A stretch of DNA of 30,955 bases, taken from NCBI GenBank assembly GCA_937916395.1, contig CALFTN010000048.1, positions 1 to 30,955 on the forward strand, written 5' to 3'. This document shows, piece after piece, positions 8,266 to 15,691 of this stretch (position 1 is its first letter; every line of letters begins with the position of its first letter). A program made the translations under genes and the position numbers. The stretch comes from an uncultured Clostridia bacterium (GTDB lineage Bacteria > Bacillota > Clostridia > Oscillospirales > Acutalibacteraceae). The notes beneath the pieces were generated by a model. It worked only from the letters and a program-made list of their open reading frames with translations. It was not told the DNA's origin and did not search any database.

Positions 8266-8739
8266 TTGTTGAGAATAAACTTTATATGTCATGGTAATAT
8301 TTGTAGAAGTCCTATTGCAGAGTTTGTGTTTAAAGATATGATAAAAAAACAAGGGAGAGAAAATGAATTCTCTGTTTGCTCAATGGCTACAAGCAGTGAA
8401 GAGATATTTATGGGTGTTGGTAATCCGGTTTATCCACCAGCAAGGGAAATTTTACAGGATCATGGAATTTCTTGTGAGGGAAAACGTGCAACACAAGTTA
8501 AAAAAAGTGACTATGATAAATATGACTTATTTGTCTGCATGGATAGTAACAACATAAGAAATATAATGAGGATTTTTGGCTCAGACCCAGAGAACAAAGT
8601 TAGGAAACTTATGGATTATACTGACAGAAAAACAGATGTAGCAGACCCGTGGTACACTGGTAATTTTCAGGTTACTTATGATGATATCTGTGAGGGCTTA
8701 ATTGGAATGCTGAATGAATTAAAAAACGCTGAATGTTGA
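8266..8739 (+). CDS. Low-molecular-weight protein-tyrosine-phosphatase
   Basis: About 157 residues. The N-terminus holds the catalytic P-loop CHGNICRS (C-x5-R-S) directly after the first beta strand, and DPWYTG near the C-terminus supplies the general-acid Asp, so the active site is complete. The family dephosphorylates phosphotyrosine proteins and sometimes other small phosphoesters. There is no ATG. The TTG codons at 8266 and 8269 are the best starts, 6-9 bases after AAGGTG (8254-8259); a GTG at 8257 overlaps that ribosome site and is less likely. The stop codon lies inside the terminator stem. A strong hairpin separates it from the symporter gene, so co-transcription is uncertain. Confidence 0.92.
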   Translation: MLRINFICHGNICRSPIAEFVFKDMIKKQGRENEFSVCSMATSSEEIFMGVGNPVYPPAREILQDHGISCEGKRATQVKKSDYDKYDLFVCMDSNNIRNIMRIFGSDPENKVRKLMDYTDRKTDVADPWYTGNFQVTYDDICEGLIGMLNELKNAEC

Positions 8740-8768
8740 GTTTATATTCAACATTCAGCGCTTTTTAT
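8721..8768. terminator. Bidirectional terminator
   Basis: A perfect 13-bp stem, CGCTGAATGTTGA (8727-8739) with TCAACATTCAGCG (8748-8760). An A-run precedes it and a T-run follows, so it can end both the phosphatase gene and the converging DUF975 gene. The stem includes the phosphatase stop codon. Confidence 0.9.
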
Positions 8769-8774
8769 TAAAAT

Positions 8775-9671
8775 TTATTCTTCATCAACAGGCTTGAAGT
8801 CAACTTCTGTAGCATCGTTTTCAGAAAGTGGTTCTTCATTAGGCATAGTGTCAACATTGCCTACAGGTTCATTTGATTGTTGCCAGAATGGTGTTTGTTG
8901 TGGTTGTGAAAATTGGTTTTCTGAAGCCTGAGCGTTCCAGTTGTTTCCGTTATTCATATCGAAACCAGCGTTCATAGCTGGGGCTTCATAGTCAGGTAAA
9001 TCCATTGGTGTAATAATGCCTTTATTAATAGCTTCAGCTCTTACGTAAGCATAAAATTCAACTTTTGTTGCTATCATATAAGGATTTACATAAACAATAC
9101 TGAGAATACCTAATGTGAATAAGGAGAGAAAAATCCAACCTAAGAATGAAAGGTCAAGAACAAAAGCATCCATTTTATTGCCTTTCATAATAGCTTTACT
9201 CATTTTAAAAGCACTGTCCCTATCAAGGTCAGGGCGCACTGCAAGAATATTCTCAATAAGATAATATTCATAGTTTTTTATAATACCAGGCACAAAGAAA
9301 AGTAATGACCAAAGAACTATTTTAAGGTTTTTCAAGAATGTTATAGTAACAATGTTTTTGTAGTTACCATCTTTGAAATTACCAATTACTTCACCAATAT
9401 CAGTCATTACGTTTTTACGTGTTTTCTGGAAAAATCTGAAACCACCTACAGTTAATATTGAGAAAACTAATATTGAAAGAATAACAGATAAAAATGAAGT
9501 TGAGGTTGTTGCAATAACTTGTTCTTCTGAAATACCAGTTGTGTTTTGTGATACTGTAAATGTAGAAGAAACTAGACTCGCTCCCTGCATGATGAGTGTA
9601 ACAATAGCTGCTTTGAACCAATCCTTTTTAAAGTTCTGCTTTGCGTTTTGTTTTAATAATGCTCTATCCAT
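8775..9671 (-). CDS. DUF975 family membrane protein
   Basis: A 298-residue protein that starts MDRALLKQNAKQNFKKDWFK, the typical opening of DUF975 membrane proteins. Four to five hydrophobic segments lie in residues 20-210, including the pattern LLFFVPGIIKNYEYYLI and the following DRDSAFKMSKAIMKGNK. The last 80 residues are a soluble Asn/Gln/Pro-rich tail that turns acidic at the end. AAAGGAGA sits 7 bases before the ATG at 9671. It starts 21 bases after the GH27 stop and is probably the last gene of that operon, closed by the bidirectional terminator. Function is unknown; the family is described only as integral membrane. Confidence 0.85.
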   Translation of the reverse strand: MDRALLKQNAKQNFKKDWFKAAIVTLIMQGASLVSSTFTVSQNTTGISEEQVIATTSTSFLSVILSILVFSILTVGGFRFFQKTRKNVMTDIGEVIGNFKDGNYKNIVTITFLKNLKIVLWSLLFFVPGIIKNYEYYLIENILAVRPDLDRDSAFKMSKAIMKGNKMDAFVLDLSFLGWIFLSLFTLGILSIVYVNPYMIATKVEFYAYVRAEAINKGIITPMDLPDYEAPAMNAGFDMNNGNNWNAQASENQFSQPQQTPFWQQSNEPVGNVDTMPNEEPLSENDATEVDFKPVDEE

Positions 9672-9692
9672 AATCAATTCTCCTTTGATTTT

Positions 9693-11417
9693 TTATTTTG
9701 CTTTAATTTTATAAACCATTACACCGTGTGGTGCAACACTAGCTGAAATTGAAGTTTTAATTGTTTTGCTTTCTTCTGTCCAGAGGTCAGTTGCTTCATA
9801 TTCGTCAACTATTGGTAAGTTAACATAAATATCATTATGAAGCTTGTTAAAGGTAACAGACATCTCCCTTTGAGTATTACCTTTATTGAAAAAGCAGAGT
9901 GCAATTTCGTTGTTTGTGAGTGGCTTTACAAGTATATCTGAAACGCCATCGGTAAAAATTCTTTTAGCTTGTTTGCCGAGCTTATCCTGGTCAATTGCAA
10001 TAAGATTTTTATTGGTTAAAATCTCTAATACTTTATTGTCTGTGTCAACAGTTCCGTCTTCTTTTAAGAATTTTCTTACGTCATTACCTAAAATAAGAGG
10101 AGCTGCCATCATACACCACAAAGTGAAATGAGATTTATTCTCTTCCATTGTGAGAGAACCAACACCAACTTCAAGCATGTCTGGGTCGTTCCAGCCACCA
10201 GGCTGAGCACTTTTATAGAGTCTTACATTTGATTCGTAACAATATAAAAGAGATGGGTAGTTAGGCTTAATATCCATAGTTGTACGCCAGAGATTACCAG
10301 CCTTTGAACCCCATTTCCAAGGTTGATTGAGACCCCACTCACAAATTGAGTAGCAAATAGGCTTTTCATCTACGCCGTTTTTTTCTGCAAATTCTCTTGT
10401 AGCTCTTTTTAATTCCTGACCCATGTTAGCATATTGCCTTGCAGCAGAGTCCATACGAGAGCCGACAGGGTTGTTTAATTTAATTGTGTTTAAGCCTTTG
10501 TTTAATTTGATTTTAACTTGAAGTCTGCCATCAGGTGTAAAGCCCTTTGAAGATGGGAAGTAGCAATCATATTCATCGGTGTCGTTAACAGTACAAACCA
10601 AGAATTTTTTCTGTAAGCCACCTTTTTTGAAAACAATTGTTAAAATATATTCGTCTGTCTCAGGTACATCTATAGTATCAAAAAGTAAAGCACCATTATT
10701 TGCACAAAGAGCACCGACAACAAATCCACTGTCAAATTTTTCATCTTTAAATACTTTTGCACCACCCAAAAGTATGCCATGCTCTGCTTCGAGTGCTATA
10801 AAATCTTTACCGGATTTGTCACCAATATAAATTTTATCAACAGAAGGTGCGACAGAAGGGATAACTTCGTTGTGGCAGAAGTCATATTTAAAATATTCAA
10901 CACCCCATTCTGCGAGAGTGTCAGCATCTTCCTTTTCGTGATAAAGACTTGCGGGTAAATCTTCGCAAGTAAGAGTACCGTTAGATGTGTAAAGACCTAC
11001 TTTGAAGCCATCTTTATTAAGGTCTTCAACAAGAGGCTTTATGCCTTTTGGAAAACGTGTTAAATCACCTTGTAATTTACCGTCTGCAGTGCGAAGTGAG
11101 CTTTGCCAACAGTCATCAAGGTTAATATATTTATAACCAGCCTCCAAAAGACCAGTTTTTTTCATAGCGTCAGCAATTTCTTTAATCAAGCTTTCGTCAA
11201 TTGTATGACGGAATGTGTTCCAGCTACTCCAACCCATAGGTGGTGTAAGGGCAACGCCATTGTTGTAAAGTTCTTTTTCAAGAGGTTGAACCTTTGTTGC
11301 GGAAATAATTTTGTTTACTGCACATTTAGGGCAGAAATCCTGCTTTAAGAATTTTTTGCTTACAGCATAGCCTAAAGCGGCACTACCTGCTAATAAAATT
11401 GATTTTTTAATACTCAT
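9693..11417 (-). CDS. GH27 alpha-galactosidase with inserted CBM-like domain and N-terminal hydrophobic segment
   Basis: A 574-residue glycoside hydrolase family 27 enzyme, expected to remove terminal alpha-galactose (or alpha-GalNAc). LTPPMGWSSWNTF and INLDDCWQ mark the start of the barrel. KYDFCHN carries the nucleophile Asp (about 179), and GGWNDPDMLEVG carries the acid/base Asp (about 411). Between them, residues 200-320 form an extra domain with a carbohydrate-binding-module-like look (ALEAEHG, SGFVVGAL, GLNTIKLNN). A C-terminal beta domain follows. Residues 5-22 are hydrophobic and Gly/Ala-rich, then CPKC; this could be a membrane anchor. The ATG at 11417 is preferred because GAGGTG precedes it. 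The upstream metallophosphoesterase stop lies 5 bases before, so the genes are co-transcribed. Confidence 0.9.
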   Translation of the reverse strand: MSIKKSILLAGSAALGYAVSKKFLKQDFCPKCAVNKIISATKVQPLEKELYNNGVALTPPMGWSSWNTFRHTIDESLIKEIADAMKKTGLLEAGYKYINLDDCWQSSLRTADGKLQGDLTRFPKGIKPLVEDLNKDGFKVGLYTSNGTLTCEDLPASLYHEKEDADTLAEWGVEYFKYDFCHNEVIPSVAPSVDKIYIGDKSGKDFIALEAEHGILLGGAKVFKDEKFDSGFVVGALCANNGALLFDTIDVPETDEYILTIVFKKGGLQKKFLVCTVNDTDEYDCYFPSSKGFTPDGRLQVKIKLNKGLNTIKLNNPVGSRMDSAARQYANMGQELKRATREFAEKNGVDEKPICYSICEWGLNQPWKWGSKAGNLWRTTMDIKPNYPSLLYCYESNVRLYKSAQPGGWNDPDMLEVGVGSLTMEENKSHFTLWCMMAAPLILGNDVRKFLKEDGTVDTDNKVLEILTNKNLIAIDQDKLGKQAKRIFTDGVSDILVKPLTNNEIALCFFNKGNTQREMSVTFNKLHNDIYVNLPIVDEYEATDLWTEESKTIKTSISASVAPHGVMVYKIKAK

Positions 11418-11422
11418 ACTTT

Positions 11423-12559
11423 TCACCTCACAAAATGCTTTATCAAAGCGCCAATACCAATTGCACCACCAACGGCAAGACCAGCACCGATAGCCTTGTT
11501 TGTGTTAATAAGTGTTCTGTCATTAAAATTTCTTTGTATAAAGCCTAAGCTTTCGCTTTTTAAACCTAAATCTTTAAAATGATAAATTCTTGTGTTTATT
11601 TTATCTGGTTCTGCTTCATCAACTGTAATCATTCTTATAGTTGCTCTGCAACCATCTGTATAAGCATGAAAACCAGATGTTTTGTTCTGACCTAAAATAA
11701 TGTCATCAACAACTCCAGTAAAATCGTTGAGATGGTCATGTCCGAAGAAAGCAGCTTTTATATCGCCAACCTTTTTCCAACTAGCAAACTGACCTTTGTC
11801 AATGGCAGGGGAGCAAGGTCCTTCACCTAAGTAACCTTCTACGCCATCTTTTTTCACAAATCTTTTATCCTTTAATGGTCCGATATACCCTGGTACAGAC
11901 CAGAAATATTCATGAGGCTTTGCTTCTCTCATAAGGTCGTATTCCTGAATAACTGGCATGTGCTGAAAAAGAATTGCAGGAATAGTTTTACCATTATGAC
12001 TATCTTTTATTTCCTGAGCTTTCTTTTCATACCATTCAATCTGTTCCTCATGGACCCAATCGTAAACCGAAATTTCAGGGTCTTCAGCCAGATTGTTTGA
12101 GTCAATAAACCAGAGATTCAAAATATCCTCTTCACCTTTTGAATCTTTAACTAAAATATTACAGTTAAAGTCGCCAGGTGCTTCAACATCATTTTCACCT
12201 ATGAATGCATCAATCATATCGTAGGCAGCAACAATTTCTTTTTCTCTTTTTGCATCGTGCTCATGGTTGCCAAGGCAATAACACATGGGTATATTCGCAT
12301 CTAAAATAGGTTTTAAAATTCTCTCTAAAGCTTGCTTGTGAAGTAGAGTGTAATTCTCGCACTCCTGATATTCACTACAAGTGTCACCTAGAAGAACTAC
12401 TAAATCAGGCTGAAATGCCTTAACACCCATTTCAAAAAGCTTGTGAGCATCTTTTTGTTTTAGTTCATCTTCTTTATTGTCGATTACAAGTCTTTCGTGA
12501 ATGTCACCCAAGACCATAATTTTAAATTTGCCATCTTTAAATTTGAGCTGCTTATTCAT
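11423..12559 (-). CDS. Calcineurin-like metallophosphoesterase 3 with C-terminal hydrophobic tail
   Basis: A 378-residue metallophosphoesterase with all motifs intact: D19-x-H21 (VLGDIHERL), G58-D59 (LLGDTCSEY), GNHE (97-100), the His of FQHMPV and GHDH in AAFFGHDHLND. The layout resembles purple-acid-phosphatase-like enzymes. The last 25 residues are a Gly/Ala/Ile-rich hydrophobic stretch ending KHFVR, which may act as a tail anchor. No signal peptide is seen. AAAAGGA precedes the ATG by about 10 bases. It is directly followed by the GH27 gene, whose product has a similar Gly/Ala-rich segment at its N-terminus, so both may sit at the membrane. The substrate is unknown. Confidence 0.9.
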   Translation of the reverse strand: MNKQLKFKDGKFKIMVLGDIHERLVIDNKEDELKQKDAHKLFEMGVKAFQPDLVVLLGDTCSEYQECENYTLLHKQALERILKPILDANIPMCYCLGNHEHDAKREKEIVAAYDMIDAFIGENDVEAPGDFNCNILVKDSKGEEDILNLWFIDSNNLAEDPEISVYDWVHEEQIEWYEKKAQEIKDSHNGKTIPAILFQHMPVIQEYDLMREAKPHEYFWSVPGYIGPLKDKRFVKKDGVEGYLGEGPCSPAIDKGQFASWKKVGDIKAAFFGHDHLNDFTGVVDDIILGQNKTSGFHAYTDGCRATIRMITVDEAEPDKINTRIYHFKDLGLKSESLGFIQRNFNDRTLINTNKAIGAGLAVGGAIGIGALIKHFVR

Positions 12560-12580
12560 AAATATTGTTCCTTTTAGATA

Positions 12581-12611
12581 AGCCTTCCCAGTGGTTTAAT
12601 GGGAAGGCTTA
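12581..12611 (-). other. Hairpin between the DUF4234 and metallophosphoesterase 3 genes
   Basis: AAGCCTTCCC (12581-12590) and GGGAAGGCTT (12602-12611) form a perfect 10-bp stem with an 11-base loop. On the minus strand only ATCT and then AAAAGGA, the next ribosome site, follow it, so the T-run of a classical terminator is missing. It may be a weak terminator that lets some transcription pass into the metallophosphoesterase-GH27-DUF975 genes, or an mRNA processing point. Confidence 0.5.
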
Positions 12612-12619
12612 TAAATAAT

Positions 12620-14176
12620 TTATTTTTTGCTGATTTCAGCAATTTCGCTTAAAATATCTGCACCGAGATCAACTTCTTCAAACTCAACTTCGCCAAAGGT
12701 TAATTCTTCAACCTTAGCTTTTTCTGCTGGAGCAGCTTTTTTGGTAGTCGATTTTTTTGCAGTTGTTTTCTTTGTTGTAGATTTAGTTGCTGTATCTTTT
12801 TTTGCTTTTGTAGATTTAGTTGCTTTTTCTGCTGTTTCTTTAGTTGCTTTCTTTGTTGTTTCTTTAGTTGTTTTCTTTGCAGCAGGTTCTTTTGCAACCT
12901 TTTCTTTTACGGTTCTTTTTGTACCAACAGTTTTTGTTGCTTGCTTCAAAATTTCTTCTTTAGATGTAGGTGTTAATTCTTCATCATCAATGAAAGATAC
13001 TTCAGGGATATCAGTTGAAATTTCGTAAGCTGCTGGTTCTGAAAACTCAATTTCTGGTTCAGCCGGTGTTTCAAAAGATGCGGCGTCAGAAAAATCAAGG
13101 TCAGGAATTTCAATATCTGCAATTTCATAAACAGGTTCTGCAAAATCAGTAGCAGAAGCAGTGTCAATTGTTTCAAATTCAGGTTCTGCAAAATCAACAG
13201 CAGATGCGGTATCGATTGTTTCAAATTCAGGTTCAGCAAAATCAACAGCAGAAGCAGTGTCGATTGTTTCAAATTCAGGTTCAGCAAAATCAACAGCAGA
13301 TGCAGTATCAATTGTTTCGAATTCAGGTTCTGCAAAAGAGATTCCTTCAGTTGCAACAACATTCTCTTCAAGTTCATTTGCAATGAGAACGTTTGCAATG
13401 TCTTCAACAGCAGGAATTTCAATATCTGGTTTTACCGGTTCTGGAACTTCAATTTTTTCAAACTGTGGAGCTTCAAACTCAACAGGGGCAGTTTCTTCAA
13501 CAGTAAGAACTTCTGCAGATGGTTCTGAAGCGTGAGCTGTAATATCAGGCATTTTGTCATCAGTAAGGCCTGGCAAAGTAACAGCATCTGTAGGAATAAT
13601 TTTTTCCTCTTCAACAGGAGCAATATTTTCAGTTTTTTTGCTGAGTTTAGATGCTTTCTTTTCTGATTTTTCAGCATTCTTAGCTGTTTTAGCTTCTTTT
13701 TTAGCAAGTTTCTTTTCAGCTTTTGCTTGTTTTTTAGCTTTCTTTGAGTTCTTTTCTTTTTCTTGTTGTTCTGCTAACTGTGCTGCAAGAATTTCTTCTT
13801 CAGTGAGAGTTGCATTGTAAGCAACAGCAAGAGTGTTAAATGCTTTAATTCTTTCAACTGAACCGATAACTGGTAAGAAGAAAAGAATAGTTCTTAAAAG
13901 AAGAACATAAGAACCACCATGCTTTAATGCGATTCCGTATTTTGGTGCGATTCTGTACATTCTTTCTGCTTGGGTGTAGTTCCAAATAAATGAATAAATG
14001 CCAAGACTGAATATATCGAGAATGAAAACGAGTATGTAGTTAGCACTTTCGTTATCGTCGTCCTTGCACATTTTATTAAGGTCTTCTGTCCAGTCTGACC
14101 AGAAGAAAAGACCGTAAATACCAAGAGTTACGATTTGTAAAAGAACATATTTTGCTATTTTTCTTTGCTTAATCAT
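12620..14176 (-). CDS. DUF4234 membrane protein with acidic tandem repeats and a basic histone-H1-like region
   Basis: A 518-residue protein. Residues 1-115 are a DUF4234-type membrane domain with about three hydrophobic segments (LLQIVTLGIYGLFFW, then LDIFSLGIYSFIW). A Lys/Ala/Glu-rich coiled-coil-like stretch follows, then a long acidic part holding four near-identical 16-residue repeats (FAEPEFETIDTASAVD). A Lys/Thr/Ala-rich region like histone H1 (KKTTAKKSTTKKAAPAEKAK) comes next, and an acidic C-terminus ends in ISEISKK-like sequence. The ATG at 14176 is chosen because GGGGG is 8 bases upstream; the in-frame ATG at 14191 has no ribosome site. Function is unknown. The layout suggests a membrane-tethered flexible tail that could bind polyanions. 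Confidence 0.8.
   Translation of the reverse strand: MIKQRKIAKYVLLQIVTLGIYGLFFWSDWTEDLNKMCKDDDNESANYILVFILDIFSLGIYSFIWNYTQAERMYRIAPKYGIALKHGGSYVLLLRTILFFLPVIGSVERIKAFNTLAVAYNATLTEEEILAAQLAEQQEKEKNSKKAKKQAKAEKKLAKKEAKTAKNAEKSEKKASKLSKKTENIAPVEEEKIIPTDAVTLPGLTDDKMPDITAHASEPSAEVLTVEETAPVEFEAPQFEKIEVPEPVKPDIEIPAVEDIANVLIANELEENVVATEGISFAEPEFETIDTASAVDFAEPEFETIDTASAVDFAEPEFETIDTASAVDFAEPEFETIDTASATDFAEPVYEIADIEIPDLDFSDAASFETPAEPEIEFSEPAAYEISTDIPEVSFIDDEELTPTSKEEILKQATKTVGTKRTVKEKVAKEPAAKKTTKETTKKATKETAEKATKSTKAKKDTATKSTTKKTTAKKSTTKKAAPAEKAKVEELTFGEVEFEEVDLGADILSEIAEISKK
13134..13325 (-). repeat. Four tandem 48-bp coding repeats
   Basis: Four in-frame 48-bp copies (13134-13181, 13182-13229, 13230-13277, 13278-13325) encode the 16-residue unit with E-P-E-F-E-T-I-D-T-A-S-A. 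A partial fifth unit flanks the array. Silent differences alternate: copies 1 and 3 share agaagcagtgtc, while copies 2 and 4 share agatgcNgtatc. This suggests duplication of a 96-bp dimer. Confidence 0.95.
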
Positions 14177-14222
14177 AGGTTGAACCCCCATAAGTTGTAT
14201 TGGATATTATATACCACATAAA

Positions 14223-14251
14223 ATAATACTATAATACATAAAAAAAGTCAA
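14223..14251 (-). promoter_or_regulatory. Promoter of the DUF4234 gene
   Basis: On the minus strand TTGACT (complement of 14246-14251) and TATTAT (complement of 14223-14228) are 17 bases apart. The -35 box is formed by the last bases of the upstream terminator stem and its T-run. Confidence 0.65.
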
Positions 14252-14286
14252 TAGTTATAATGCTTTTTGACATTACAACTATTGAC
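14240..14286 (-). terminator. Terminator of the PRPP synthetase gene
   Basis: On the minus strand a 16-bp stem (complement of 14271-14286 with complement of 14247-14262) contains a single G-U pair, has an 8-base loop and is followed by seven T residues (14246-14240). On the plus strand the same position is an A-C mismatch, so it is built for the minus strand. Confidence 0.88.
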
Positions 14287-14304
14287 ATAAAATCAAATTA
14301 AATT

Positions 14305-15513
14305 TTATTTAGAAAAGAGTGAAAGTTCTTCTTTTTCTTGTGCTTCTTTGTGTTCTTTAAGACGTTTTTGAATTTTGTCAACAGGGTTAAGAAGAACACT
14401 TACTGAACGGTCGTGGTTCAATGTGTCAATAATGAGTGAGCAATATTTACTCATATCAACCTCAAAGTACCATTTGCGTTCTAATAATTCAGGCATTCTG
14501 TAAACTAAGTTTGTTGTGAAGACACCATCGATAAGCCCTTTTTCATAAGCTTCGTCGAAGTTTTCAAGACCATTACAGAAAAGACCAAAGCAAGTAGAAA
14601 CGAAAATTCTGTTTGCTTTTAATTCTTTTAATTTTGTAGCAACTTCAATCATTGAGTCACCAGAAGAAATCATATCGTCAATAATGAGGCAATCCTTGCC
14701 TTCAACATTATCACCTAAAAATTCGTGTGCTAAAATTGGGTTCCTGCCATCAACAATTCTTGAGTAGTCGCGACGTTTATAGAACATACCAAGGTCAACA
14801 CCCAAAACTGTTGAGTAGTAAATACATCTGCCCATACCACCTTCGTCAGGTGAGATAACCATAAGGTTTTCAGGGTCAATTTTAATATCTTTAAAGTTCT
14901 TTGTTAATGCTTTAATCATCTGATATGTAGGAGCAACATCTTCAAAGCCTTTAAGAGGAATAGCATTCTGAACTCTTGGGTCGTGTGCATCAAAAGTAAT
15001 GATGTTTTCAACATTCATATTAAGGCAGAGCTCCTGCAAAGCGAGTGCGCAGTCAAGTGACTCACGACTTGAACGCTTGTGTTGTCTGCCCTCATAAAGC
15101 ATTGGCATTATAACATTAACTCTTCTTGCTTTACCTTCAACAGCTGCAATAGCTCTTTTAAGATTTGCAAAATGGTCGTCTGGTGAGTATGGAACCTCCT
15201 GACCATACATTTTGTATTTGATACCGTGGTTGAAGCAATCTACGATAATGTAAATATCGTAACCTCTGACTGTTTCCTGGATAACACATTTACCTTCGCC
15301 TGAACCGAAACGGTTAAAAGCAGTTTTAATAATGTAACTTTCTCTCTGGTAGCCATAGAAAGCTATAGTGCTTTTGTGTTCACTATCTCTTTCTTCACGC
15401 CATTTAGAGATGTAACCGTCAATTTTTTGTGCGAGTTCTTCGCAACCAGGGAGAGCGATAATCCCTAAAGGACCTACAGGAATTGTATTAAGTACACCAA
15501 ATGCTTCTGACAC
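14305..15513 (-). CDS. prs: Ribose-phosphate pyrophosphokinase (PRPP synthetase), long form
   Basis: A 402-residue PRPP synthetase, making PRPP from ribose 5-phosphate and ATP for nucleotide, His and Trp synthesis. Landmarks are RVNVIMPMLYEGRQHKR, TFDAHDPRVQNAIP, VISPDEGGMGRC, YKRRDYSRI (Lys-Arg of the catalytic loop) and the PRPP-binding IDDMISSGDSM. Typical enzymes have about 315 residues and DTGGT in the last motif, so this belongs to a longer, divergent type. The extra length is mainly in the N-terminal half and in the Lys/Glu-rich C-terminal tail. The GTG at 15513 is the start: GGAGG (15522-15526) lies 8 bases upstream, whereas the in-frame TTG at 15528 would swallow the ribosome site. 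It has its own promoter and terminator. Confidence 0.93.
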   Translation of the reverse strand: MSEAFGVLNTIPVGPLGIIALPGCEELAQKIDGYISKWREERDSEHKSTIAFYGYQRESYIIKTAFNRFGSGEGKCVIQETVRGYDIYIIVDCFNHGIKYKMYGQEVPYSPDDHFANLKRAIAAVEGKARRVNVIMPMLYEGRQHKRSSRESLDCALALQELCLNMNVENIITFDAHDPRVQNAIPLKGFEDVAPTYQMIKALTKNFKDIKIDPENLMVISPDEGGMGRCIYYSTVLGVDLGMFYKRRDYSRIVDGRNPILAHEFLGDNVEGKDCLIIDDMISSGDSMIEVATKLKELKANRIFVSTCFGLFCNGLENFDEAYEKGLIDGVFTTNLVYRMPELLERKWYFEVDMSKYCSLIIDTLNHDRSVSVLLNPVDKIQKRLKEHKEAQEKEELSLFSK

Positions 15514-15532
15514 GACAATAACCTCCAAAGTT

Positions 15533-15550
15533 TTTTCACTTCAGTGAAAA
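15533..15550. promoter_or_regulatory. Palindrome in the prs leader, next to the ribosome site
   Basis: TTTTCACT-TC-AGTGAAAA is a perfect inverted repeat 7 bases upstream of the prs ribosome site on the minus strand. It shares the core AGTGA with a second palindrome at 15564-15580. As RNA it can only form a stem with a very tight loop, so a protein site is as likely as a hairpin. Confidence 0.45.
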
Positions 15551-15563
15551 CATTTTCTTTTCC

Positions 15564-15580
15564 ATAGTGATAATCACTAT
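15564..15580. promoter_or_regulatory. Palindromic operator candidate at the prs transcription start
   Basis: ATAGTGAT-A-ATCACTAT, a perfect 17-bp inverted repeat, begins about 6 bases downstream of the predicted -10 box and covers the expected transcription start. A repressor bound here would block prs. The regulator is unknown. Confidence 0.5.
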
Positions 15581-15585
15581 ATATT

Positions 15586-15614
15586 ATTCTACCTATAAAT
15601 TGAAATCTTTTCAA
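15586..15614 (-). promoter_or_regulatory. Promoter of prs
   Basis: On the minus strand TTGAAA (complement of 15609-15614) and TAGAAT (complement of 15586-15591) have a 17-base spacer, about 75 bases upstream of the GTG start. Confidence 0.65.
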
Positions 15615-15691
15615 GTATGTTTTAAAAAATTGTTAATTAGAATTTATCCAACAATATACGACGTATTTTGTAAAAAGTGACAAAAATCACC

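Noticed and set aside
12581..12611. Classical terminator after the DUF4234 gene
   Set aside because: The stem is good, but on the minus strand no T-run follows, only ATCT and the next ribosome site. It is listed as a hairpin.
13161..13535. Long plus-strand open frame, and Leu/Gln-rich frames in other phases, across the DUF4234 gene
   Set aside because: They come from the 48-bp repeat and biased codons of the real minus-strand gene, and their repeats simply mirror it.
15656..15666. ATACG-A-CGTAT palindrome upstream of prs as an operator
   Set aside because: It lies upstream of the prs -35 by about 40 bases and close to the terminator of the next gene; it is too short and isolated to support a call.
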